Both the position numbers and the translations under genes were made by a program. From positions 51,488,749-51,552,748 of the forward strand of contig CM059193.1 of the NCBI GenBank assembly GCA_030323885.1: DNA of 64,000 bases. Reading direction: 5' to 3'. This document shows positions 11,000 to 22,900 of this stretch, piece after piece. The notes beneath the pieces are model-generated. The model searched no databases and had not been told where the DNA came from. It saw only the letters and a program-made list of their open reading frames with translations. The number at the start of each line of letters is the position of its first letter. Positions within the stretch are counted from its first letter, which is position 1. Source of the stretch: Branchipolynoe longqiensis (lineage: Eukaryota; Annelida; Polychaeta; Phyllodocida; Polynoidae).

Positions 11000-13900
11000 C
11001 TGAAACACAAAGCAAACACTGTCTTACTCTAAAATCAACCAATAATATCATTAAAAAAAATATATAAAACAGCCATTGCTGTGGAGTTTTCAAAATTACA
11101 ATTCAATAATTGGAGCAAGCTTAAAGTTGCATAGTCCGATGGTTATGAGTTTCTGCCATTTATATAGTACAGTTATACGAGTCTTACCTGGTACAGATGA
11201 TGGATAACTGGTGTTTTCCCGAGGTACTAGCCTAGGATAGTCGTGGCTCAGGGAGAAGGAAGCACATTCGGGCCCAGCAATCTTTTACATACTTAATCGG
11301 ATAAAAAATTAACTCAATATTATATGGATACTTCAGTGTTTTCGTTTTGGCACAAGCAAACGTGATAGTCATGGTAGGGTAGGGTGGGCGGGCCCTGACC
11401 CATGACTATCCGAGGCTAGTACCTCGGGAAAACACCAGTTATCCATCATCTGTACTAGCTAAGACGCGTATAACTATACTATTTTACCTCGGTACTACCC
11501 TCTGACTACTCGTAGTCCAGGGAGAATTTGACGTAATCTCATTTTTTATCCTTTTATTCTTAATATTGTAATCATACCATAATGTTTTTAGTGCAAACAT
11601 AGTAACTTTTTGTTTCTCACCCTTTAGTTGGTGAGTAGGCGAGTCGCCAGGCCGCTTGGCTTCTCTAGTCATTTGTTGTAATGTTTTGCAAACGATCTAG
11701 CCGTCTTCTAACCCGCGTGTGCAAGGATTCTCTTAACTGAGATTCCTAACTGTCTCGCTATGGAGACCATGGCTCCACAGGTTGAGTGAGATGTGTAGCA
11801 TCCAGTATTGACTCCTACCTCTTTAAGCACCTTGATGGTCCATCTTGCGAGTGTGTCTCTTGAAATAGCTTTATGTGGTTTTATAAAGCTGATCAGAAGC
11901 TGTCTGGAATTCCTTATTCCGGGTGACTTGGATATATAAGCCCTAATGGCTGAAACTACACAAATCCGCTTATCCTCCGGAAAACTATTTACATGTAACG
12001 TGGACAGTGGGTCCCCTGTGCGATTCAACTTTAGTAATGTCTCTAAATCGAATGTGCACATCTTGCCGCATTGATTGCACCAAATCCTAAGCCTTCATCC
12101 TCTAATACTCTTAGAAATCTTACAATTTGGGCTATTGTAGGTTTTAACGGTTTGACTCCTTTAATCAGACAATGAAGTCCCCATTTCTTTAAATAACTTG
12201 TGTACAATTTCACAGTTCCTTTCCTCCAGGTATGTGAAATAAGTCTCTCTTGTGTAATCTTGTCTAAACCATATTGTTCTAAATGGTTTCTTAAAAACGG
12301 AATGCCAAAAGGGGTGTCGTTGACATGTCTCCGTGGACTGTTAATGGTCTCTCATGGAAACCTGATCATGTCTTATGCTTCTAAGTTACTGCCGCTAGCC
12401 ATGGTTGCGTGTTCCATGCTGGTACTATCAATACTGCGTGTGAGTGATCCATCTTGATCTTCCTGCCCACTCTGCTGATAATGCTAAATGGTGGAAATAT
12501 GTAATAAAATTTATTATTCCACATAAGAGAAAATGCATCTACTCTCCAGGCTTCTGGCTCTGGATGACAAGACACATATTTGGGTAACTTTTTGTTGTTG
12601 CGTGATGCAAATAAGTCAATGTCTGGTTTACCCCATTTATCACAAATGTGGTTGAAAATATTCTGATTTAATGACGATTCTAGATGATCATGAAAATGTT
12701 GATTTTTCTTGTCAGCCAAAGTATTTTGACTGCCTGGAATATGCACTACTGTTAGCCATATGTCGTGTTCCTCTGCCCAGTCCCAAATTAGTTTGGCTAA
12801 ATGGTTACATGGTCTGGAACAAGTCCCTCCGATATTTCATATGTAAGCCATGGCTCTCGTATTATCTGTTAATACTCTTACATGATTTTTAGCTAGGTGA
12901 ACTAGTACATTTATGTGATTGGAGATTTCATCTTCCATCCACTGACCACAAGTTGTGAGCCACCTCATCCTTCTAGTGAAGCATCTGTTGTAACTGTAGT
13001 ATTGGGCTCTCCCATTCTAATGGGGTTGGGGGAATTTTCAATGTGTGAAAGCCACCACATAATATCTTTTAGGCCATCTGGCGAAATCGTCATGGGCCGT
13101 TCAAAGTTCCCTTTAGTGCGAGCCAACACTAAGTTCTTAACTATTTCTAGTGATTTAATGTCAGCCTTGCCGTACAGCACAGCTGGCACATGGGCTATCA
13201 TAATTCCTATCAGTATTGCAACTAGTCTTATCTTTGGTTTATTCAATTGAAATAACTGGTTTGACGTTGTTGTAAATTGATCAACTTTCTGTTCCTTTAA
13301 CAAAATGGTGATTTCCGTGGTGTCAATAAAAAATTCCCAAAACTTAATTTTTGTTGTTGGTGTCAATACTGATTTAGTTTCATGTATGTAGAAACCTTTT
13401 TCTTTTAAATGTCACAAAGTTTGTCTACTGCTACCTGACAATGGTGTTGTGTTTGTGTAACAATAAATGAGTCATCAATATCAGTAAACATAACATGTCC
13501 TTTCCTAGCCATGTGGGAAAATATCGGTTTAAGTAACCATGTGAAAATGCGTGGAGTGCAAGCTAGTCCGTTAGGCATACATGTGAACTCATAAAGGTCA
13601 TCCTTCCAACAAAACCTGAGATGTTTACGATCAGGTTTATAAATTGATACTGTATTGTATGCATCGCTGAGATCCACACTGGCTAGCCATGAGTCTTGTG
13701 TAACCAAGTCTCTAGCTGTGTGTAATGAAAACATTTTGAAATGATTGTACTCTACTAATTTGTTCAACCTTGTTAAGTCCAAAATTAGTCTGACATCTCC
13801 ATTTGGTTTGGGTCTAGTGAAAATATTAGGAATAAATTCCACAGCCACATGAAGTACTGGTTCTATAATGCCTTTTTCAATTTTAGAACCTCATAATCCA

Positions 13901-16900
13901 TCGCCTCGCGTTCTGAACCATCAAATCGGTAGGGAAAGGGTATGCTATTCTGAATAGGCTCCTCCATAAGTGTATTCTAACTCCTTCCACTAAACTAAGG
14001 ATAGTTAAATTCTCCGTAATGTTATTCCATTCCGGTAGGCAATTATTTAGGTTACCAGTGCTTACTGGAATCTGTGTCGCCACTTCTATTTGTTCCCTGG
14101 ACGGGGGAACGGTTTCTGGGCATTAAACTCCCTCTTGAAGGGTCTGTTCCCGTCGTTCCAGCCGAACGACTGCCTCTCTCCCCTTTCCCTGGCCTGAACC
14201 CTGTAGTTCGTTCCGAATCGGCCTCCTCGTTGTCCGGTCCGACGGTTTTGAAAATCCTGCCTCATTTTCTGGAAACGGGTAGGATTAGCATTTGCGGATT
14301 TGTTTTTGTCCGCTTCCATGTGTCAGTCTACACTTGCTTGAACAAGTATTGGAGTTTCCCACCGAACATCTTAGTTTTGTCCAGTGGCTTCCCTTTGACA
14401 CGCTTGGGGGCAATGTAAATTCCTTCCTGTCATTGTCCAAAACCTTCTTGGACCTCCCAACTTCCTTTCCTGCATCGATGCAGACCGCCTTGAACATGTT
14501 TTCAAAAAGCCTGGAAACATGGAAATTGCTGGTTGCCGTAAGCAGCGCAATCCCCGCATCCATCTCCTTGCACAGCGACAAGAACTTGTTCTCCGTCATC
14601 ATCCTATTTGCAATAGGCGTAATGGCTGACAAAGTTGCCCGAACACCCTTGTGCACCATGTGAAGGACCCCATCAAACTTCTTGCGGTCCTCACTGAACT
14701 TCACCTCGGCGTCCATCTCTTTGATGGCCGATTCTGGGATACCTTTAATCCCCATGAACTTTTCCGCCAGCCTCATGATAACCTCTGCCCGCTTAAAGGT
14801 ATGGAAGTGGCCTTGGATGATCTTCATCATAGTGGTGGTCTAGATCTTCTTCCTCCGAAGTATTTTACACTTCTTGACCACCTTCCCACTAAGTTTGGCG
14901 TATTTACATGCCCATTTGGTGTCCGAGTCGGAGTTCGTTGAGGACGAATAGGATGAAGAATCTGAAGAGGAAGACTTACTCTTCTTCTTAGATTTCTTCT
15001 TAGACTTTTTCACCAGCGGCTTCTTGCGCACCCTGGTGAACTCATCCCCATCAGAAGACTGTTCCTTCTTTTTGTGTTTGTGTTTGCACGCAGCCACAAC
15101 GACTTCCTCCTTTGACTCACAGTCAGAAGAGTCCTGATTGTCGGAAAGATCCTCCCAATGGGAATCCTCTGAATCCTGCACCGGCTTCCTGGCTTCTACC
15201 CTTCTGGTAGCCTGCGCTTTGGAGGAGAGCATCTCCTCCAACTTCGGTTGAACCAGGCGCGTAAGTCGCACATCTGGTCAGCCGGGCCCGGCTCAGAGCC
15301 CCCCCCCCGCTTCCCCAGAATCTTTGTTCTGGCGACCTTTGTACCCGTACCGGTAGTGACGGGTCTTCTTCGTCTTCACTGAGCACTCGAGGTGTGTCAG
15401 GCTTACTCTGCTTCGTAGCCATAGCTGGGACTCTGTAAAGCACCAAAACCAAAGGTTAGGCATAATTCAAACTGAATATCACACAGGTAAAAATGGTATA
15501 AAAAATACATAGCGTGTATAATGGTGTTAAATCCGTATTTAAACCATTTTTAACACAGGTGTGCGTGTGTAATAGACTGTCGTAGGTGACGGTATGAACA
15601 ATCAACCGAAACCAAAATCAGAATATTCAGGGATGAAAGTGGTCTCTGGGAAAAAAAGCGGAAATGCGGATATTCTCCCATAGGTTTAGCATCATCAGGG
15701 AATCGCGGAAAATTTCCGGAAGTCGGGCTTCATATATATTGGTATACGCTGATCGTGCTGCGCCGTTTGAAGGATGTATTAGCAGACTACAGTGTGGTGC
15801 TGCCACCTGGTGTGAGAAACCAATAAAGGTTGACATAGCATACAGACAATTCAATACAACATAGCATACGCTGATGGTGCTGTGGCGTTTGGAGAATTTA
15901 TTAATGGTATATGCTGATAGTGCTGTGGCGTCTGCACCACGTATTAGTACAGATCTACGCTGAGGGTGCTGCGGGATTGAAAAATCCCGGAAATCCGCGG
16001 AATCGCGGAGATCTTTCATCCCTGAATATTTTACAGAGTGGTAGGGACCAGTGTAGCGGTCCCTCCCACTCTCTGTCCAATAAACTTCTCCCACCTGTGG
16101 CTTTGTTGGCCAACAAATTGGGAGAAAATACGACAGGACTCAAAGGTATGCCTAATAAATGTGGGGAATCTAAAAGAGACCCAGGAATAAATCCTATCAA
16201 TGTAAGTGGCTCCTGCCAAACATCTCTCCGTTCGGCAACGGGCGGCATTATAAAACAATGGCTGCATTGTTCTAACGACATTACAAGACAATCGTACTAA
16301 GGCTGTAAAACAGTCCAACCTTAAGGAAAAGTTTTAAAAACTTTACGTAAGTGATTGCTAACATGAACTGAACCAATGTGTCCAGTTAAAAAAGATACTA
16401 ACCTGGTTGGTTTAGTAGTTAATGTAGAAACCTGCCGGAGACAAACCTCAACAAACATCCTCCCGTTGTGAGTAGATTATGCTAATTGGTGGACCCGGAT
16501 GTGCTTCCTTCTCCCTGGACTACGAGTAGCCAGAGGGTAGTACCGAGGTAAAATATATATAATATATTAAATTGATTGTTATAATCTACTTTACTTTCCT
16601 TTGGAGTAACTTTTATTTTAAATGGCTAACCTTTGAGATATTTGAATTGCAAACATGGGAAATTAATTTTGGTAAGCACGCCAAAACTCTGACACCATAG
16701 GCTTCTGGAGCAACAGGTTCTATTAAATTACCTCGGTATTCCCTTCTATGCGGGAATAAATGTTTAATAAGTGCATCAGTATCTAAGTTAGATATGTAGA
16801 ACAACATCTAGATAATTGTTTTGGTTTTGAAATGTTGATGCTTCATCAGAGTATGCAGCTTTAAGTTGACAAAGAGTAAAACTATTTTTTAAAGCATTGT

Positions 16901-19900
16901 TTTCTTTTACATTCGTTAATCAAACAGGGAGAATTTCAAGGACAGCAAATTTGTCTTCGCCATTACACTGCTCATTGCCGTATCCTAGTAATGCTGAGTG
17001 CCATAAAAGGTAGTAACAAGAATCGATTCGGTTAAAGTTGCATAGTCCGATGGTTTTGAGTTTGTCATTTTCTGAGATAAATATATTAGGTTGATCATTA
17101 CAATCTGTCTTACTTTAGTTTGAAGTAACTTTACACTAAAATGAGAAACTTAGGATATTTGAAGTGTAAACATGCTAAATTAATTTTGGTGTGCTTGTCA
17201 AAACACTCCCCATAGGCAGTAGCAGGTTCTATTAAATTGACTTAGTAATGTCCCCCTATGTAGCACCAAATACATAAACAATGCACCCATATCTAAGTTA
17301 GATATGTAGGTTCAATTCTAGAGAAATGCTTTGTTTTTGAAAATGTGATGCTTTTTCGGACTGCAACTTTAAGTTGACAATGAGTTAAAAATAATGTAGC
17401 TAAGTCTTGCTTCCTTTTACATTCGTTAATCAAGCAGGGACAAATTCAATTACAAGGGATCGAGGTGACGAACTAGGCCATCTCACCGGGTGGAATTAAA
17501 AAAAACTAAAAAGCCCAGAAATATGATGATTCAGACACGGCATAATTAATGTGACTTATTTCGCATGCAGCAGCTTTATTTGCAATGTGATTTAGTGGTA
17601 CTTACGAAACACATCCATAGAACTATGTATTCATTGAAGATGGTGCTAAAATACTGGTTGAGAAAGAGCATGCCGGGCCCGATGTAACTGGAGTCCATGA
17701 GGCCCATTTCGCTTTTCGTCATGTGAGCAACCTGCAATGAGAAGTGGCAGCTGCAGCCAACTCAGCGGCAACAGTCCGCGCCTACTAAAACAACAGTTCA
17801 TTGACTGGGTGCGGAATATAACCAGCTCATTATTAAGGTCACCCTCTCAGTCCCCCCTTCACATCGGCGACTTGGTTCGATTTCCACCTTGTCTGGGCGT
17901 AATTGTAGCCCCTTGTGTGTGTTTTGGGGAATACAATAAAGTGAAGTCTCTAAGTGGTCGCTGGTCTTCCATGTAACGCACAAACTCTCAATGTATATGG
18001 AAAATTACCATAGAACTAGCTCTATTTATCTTCACCTTAGCCTCCATGTGTAAATGAATATCATCACATATAAATATCTATGCTACATGAAAAAATACGG
18101 TGTCTAATCTTAGTTCAATCCAAATAGCCAAAACTATTAGAGCGAATGATTAACAGATCAGCCATCATACCTTCCGCGCGGGAGGCTCGCGCTATACCGA
18201 TTCGACCACCGCGTTCGGTGAAACCACATGGTGTCAGTTGATAAATGTCCTTATTGATGGACACGAAAAGGGGGTCATAAGTGTAATATATGTTGATGTG
18301 GACACTGAGTTCTAGTTTGCAACTGTCTTTATTTAGAACGTCGTCCGGTATTATGCTGGGGGTGTTCGTACAACTTCATACATTACAATAAGCAACAATA
18401 CCGGAGGCAGTACTTTGTGACCTGCTGAATGGCTGGGGAGTGGGGGTCGGGGGGGGGGGGCACCAGGGTCTTAATTGGCAACCGATCGGTATGTCCTCCT
18501 GCTGAGAGTTCAGACATTAGGATTAGTTTGTTTAACGACCCTTCAGCACAAAAAGTAAACATCGGCCACTGGGGGTCAGACAGTGGATAAACACAGCCAA
18601 AGCTTAATTTATTAAGAACACCTTGGAAATGGCTAATTTATATTTCAAGCATAAAACTATATGGTAAAAAAAAAGAGAAAATAAAGAAATCCTATTATAA
18701 GGAGTAAGACAACAGTATGATCAAATTCAGTAAACTTAATTATAGAAAACGAATTTTTGGTAAAAATATGTCAAGTTGTGGATGGAACACACAATCACTA
18801 GCTGGCTGTAGGTGAGGACAGCTCACCAAAATATGATGCATTTTCAGTCTACACTGACAATGCTCACACCAAAGCAACCTCCTAAGACTCGCTTCACAGA
18901 ACAAAGTTTGCTCGCTCCCACATCGTTCCATTCATACTGCCAGCCAGACATGATGTATCCTTGAACGTAGAAATTAAGATTGCTACAGGGGATACCCAGA
19001 TTGACAGAAGGCAAATTCAAAGCAGCCTTGTTAGCTATATCTGCCTTTTCATTATATATTAGTTATACTAGACGTACTTGTAAGTTGACGTATTACTAGG
19101 ATTCTTACGAATCTACGAATACGAAGATAAGGTTCAGGGGAGAGAGGACAAGCTCGCGCAGGCTGGAAGTAGCCCCAGTATTTGTAGTTGGAGGGAAGCA
19201 AAAAACCTAAAACCAGGATCAGGACCCCTATCTCCCTTAAGTATTCCTATAATTTCCAGTCAACCCTTGATCTTTTATCTTTATACTCGAGGTATTGGGT
19301 TGTTCCTTTCCATCTTATAGGTGTGGGAGGGTGGGCCCCTGATCCTTATCTTCGTATTCCTAGATTCGTAAGAATCCTAGTAATACATGTAGCTGGCGGC
19401 ACGGGCAGAGCAACAGAGAACCATCACAAATTTAATCGCGACACAGACGGGAAGACATGCCACCCTTGGAATTGGGGCAACGAGTGCGGTTTCGCGGAGA
19501 CACAGGGAACGATGCCAGACAGGAAGGTACACGTGTGCGCTTGGTGCGCGAACAAGTATCGCCACGCGAACAACCATAGAGAGAAAGACTGCATAAATAA
19601 AAAGCGTTTCCTCGAAAAGAAGGTAGCAGCCTCATCAACCGCGCAACAGACCTCTCAGGTTTTTTTAAATGGGGCTCCCCGCACGTCACCATTTTGGCAG
19701 ACGAGGAGCCTGTCAAGTTCAAGCAATGCAAACGCGAGGCAACCAGCCCACACACAGCAAGCGCAGGCAAACTCTGGGGCAGGCACAATGCCACACAGGC
19801 CCCTACGGATAACAGTAAGCCACCTGTAGAACAGGCCGTTCATACACTCGACAAGCCAAGAAACAGATGCAGTCAGGCACTCAAACCTGAAAGAAAACCC

Positions 19901-22900
19901 GGCATCCCCGATGCCATGCATTCCTCAAGTAAGGACCACAAGGAAGTTAAGACAAGGGGCGCCACCGGCCGCCAACAGAATACGCCGTTGGGACCAAGCC
20001 ACCGACCGCGACCATACAAAAGGTCAGCATCAGTGACGACAGCATAGGATCAAGGATGGCGGCGTACATGGCGGCAGCCATGACACATATGTCGCGGCCT
20101 TAGGAAGCAGAGGTGATGAGAAAGCGGGCTGGGACGATCAAACAATCCACGACACAGGCGCGGACGTTGCAAGCCTAAACTCACGCCCGCCCATGACACC
20201 TATGGACTATAGGCCCATACTGAGCGACATATGGCCACACCCGCAAACAGACCTATGGGGAAAACACCAGGGCTATCTGAACATTTACCAGCAAGTAAGG
20301 GCTACAGCGCTACCAAACCACATGAAGGCTCGGATACCCATCCCCTCAGGCCTCGTCATCAAGGTTTGGAGGGAGCTACTAATAGGCTATCACGATAGCC
20401 AGGTGGTGGAGTTCCTAGAATATGGATGGCCCGCTGACTACGCAGCCACAGAGCCCCCTGTCACCTGCATCGCCAACCACACCGACGACCCCGATCAGAT
20501 CGAAGATGGAAGGCACCCAGTTAAGGATGGTCTAAAAGATGACGTGAGATGGTTCTTGGACTTCGCAGCACGGACGAACGGTCTGGTCCTCCTAAAGAAA
20601 GAACCCATGACACAATGGATGATAGAATGCGACTCGTCCCTCATAGCGGGTGGCGCGTTCTCCCAGTCACATTTCTACGGGAAAGCATACCCGGACAGTA
20701 TCATTTCCAAATACAGCAATATTGCACACCTAGAGGCAATAAACTTGGTCGTCGCCATGAGGGCGCTGGCCCCCCCACACCCTGAGGAATACCTCATCAT
20801 CATAAACACTGATAACGCGGCCAGCCAACAGGTACTTGATTCAGGGGCGGGCAGAGACCCCATACTAACAGCATGCACCAGGGAGATATGGCTCTTCGCG
20901 GCAACAAATGGATGTGAAATCGAAATAAGGCATAAGCCCTGAAAGGACCTTGTTCTGGCGGATGCCCTGAGCAGGACGGCATTTGACTTAGACGCTCGCG
21001 TCAGGGCAGGTCGCCTCACTAGAGAGATGAGCATTACTGAAATTGAAGTCCGTTTTGAGAACATGTTTACTCACGGCCTATAACTAAGCATGCGAATTTC
21101 GTATTAATTGCTCCCTCTATTCACAGGCTACACCGAACAAACACACAACGGAATCCTGGAAGTATACTTTGCGGGCCTGGCGAGTGGGATCTGGAGGAAC
21201 AAGGCGGTCCAAGCGAAGAAATATGTCACCTTTGCAGCCCAGCATCGTTTCGACCCACTCGCCCCCACGCAGTACGACGTGATGGCATATATACTGCATT
21301 TAAAGGAGACCCTTGCGTCCCCGGGAGGGGCCATGAACTATCTCAGTGGGGCCAAGACATGGGTGCTCATGTTCGGAGGGTCCCCAACCCCCTTCGACAC
21401 TTACCCGGTCGCATTGATGAAAAGGGGCTTGGCACGTCTAGCGAACCACACTCCAAGACCAGCCCCACCGCTCACTCCGCAACACATCACGGCGCTGACA
21501 GGCTACCTGACGGCAGCGTCCCCAACAGCCCGAGTACTTGTGGCGGCGCTCATGATCGGCTACACAACCCTACTCCGCCAGGGTAACCTCCTTGCGAGTG
21601 GCTCCTCTCGTGACCTGGGCCACTACCTGAGACGGGCAGACATTTCTAGAACACGGGAAGGGCTCACGGTACTGGTCCGCACCACCAAGACCAGGTGGAG
21701 GCCGGACCAAGCGTACCGCATCTCCATCCAAAGCTTACCAGGGTCCCAGTGCTGCCCCGTGGCGGCTTGGGATCGATACATCGCGTTCCAACATCCGCAC
21801 CCATCTGATCCGGCGTTCCTATTAGTTCGCGATGTCCCTCTCCGGCCACAAATGTTGCTTGCTGCCCTCCGCATGGGTCTGGCTGCCATCGGCGTAAGGA
21901 CGCCCACAGCCTCAGAAGGGGCGGGGCGCAAGTCTGTGCAGCGGCAGGCAGCTCGCTCACCGAGATTATGCAGCTCGCTCACCGAGATTATGCAGCTCGC
22001 TCACCGAGATTATGCAGCTCGGCTCCTGGACATCCACGGCAGTACATCACTATGTCCCGAAGAACATCCTCGTGAGCGGCAACCCTCGCCTCACTTAATT
22101 GGTTGAGGCTCGGGTTCTGCCCGTTATGGACGGTAGATATGAACGTAGTTACTGATACCGGAGCTGTCTGATCTGTCATGTTGGAACTAAGACTACACAT
22201 TCCTGGCTGATTAAAGACTTTTAACCACTATTACTCCATGACTCCGCCTTGTTAAATTGTGCATGTTACAGGTAACATGACTAATTTACGGGTGGAGAAC
22301 CCTGCATAATGAAGCGATAGGTGGAGCCACTACAACTAACTTCCAGTAACGCTAGGGGCGATCTGACCCGACCCCACCAGCTGACCCTTCCCGCCACATC
22401 GATCACGTGCCTTCCCCGCTCGTCCCGCTATCACAACCTCCCTACCCGAGCTCCAGATCACATGTATTCACTTTCTCCCACACCTTTTTACCGGGTTAAT
22501 ATGCTAGGGTCGGGTTGAGGCTCGGGTGCCGCCCGTTATGGACGGTAGATATGAACGTAGTTACTGATACCGGAGGTGTCTGATCTGTCATGTTGGAACT
22601 AAGACTACACATTCCTGGCTGATTAAAGACTTTTAACCACTATTACTCCATGACTCCGCCTTGTTAAATTACTGTGCTTTCACAGGTTTATTATTATTAT
22701 TATTATTATTATTTGGCAAACATTTATATACCTTTTGTAACCTTTTGTTGCCGAACGTTCCTTTTGAAACATATATTTCATTTCTCAGTATATTCATTTG
22801 TCCCAACTGGGTCTTTTTATTTGTTTTCTCCCTTAGTAAATACATGTTTCTCCCACTGACTGTACGTGGTAGTTTTTCAACAAACTTAAATGTATTATTT

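Larger units (their letters stand above)
11165..16555 (-). mobile_element. DIRS-type retrotransposon A (5.4 kb, decayed)
   Basis: The gene order on the minus strand is gag (15422-14086), RT-RNase H (about 14080-12330) and tyrosine recombinase (about 12180-11669). Inverted termini and an internal complementary region complete the DIRS architecture. Boundaries are set by the interrupted MITE, whose halves meet at 11164/16556 with no target duplication, as expected for recombinase-mediated insertion. A hAT-like MITE (15628-16024) sits in its leader. Lesions described under the components make it non-autonomous. Confidence 0.92.
19390..22669 (+). mobile_element. Ngaro-like tyrosine-recombinase retrotransposon, truncated and internally deleted
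   Basis: Plus-strand order: gag with Cys/His cluster, RT remnant fused to RNase H, tyrosine recombinase. A 3' split direct repeat (B1 22099-22258, spacer 22259-22512, B2 22513-22669) follows. The B1-A2-B2 end is the hallmark of Ngaro-type elements. The 5' copy of A and the gag start are missing. It is opposite in orientation to the DIRS B element around it. Confidence 0.85.
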
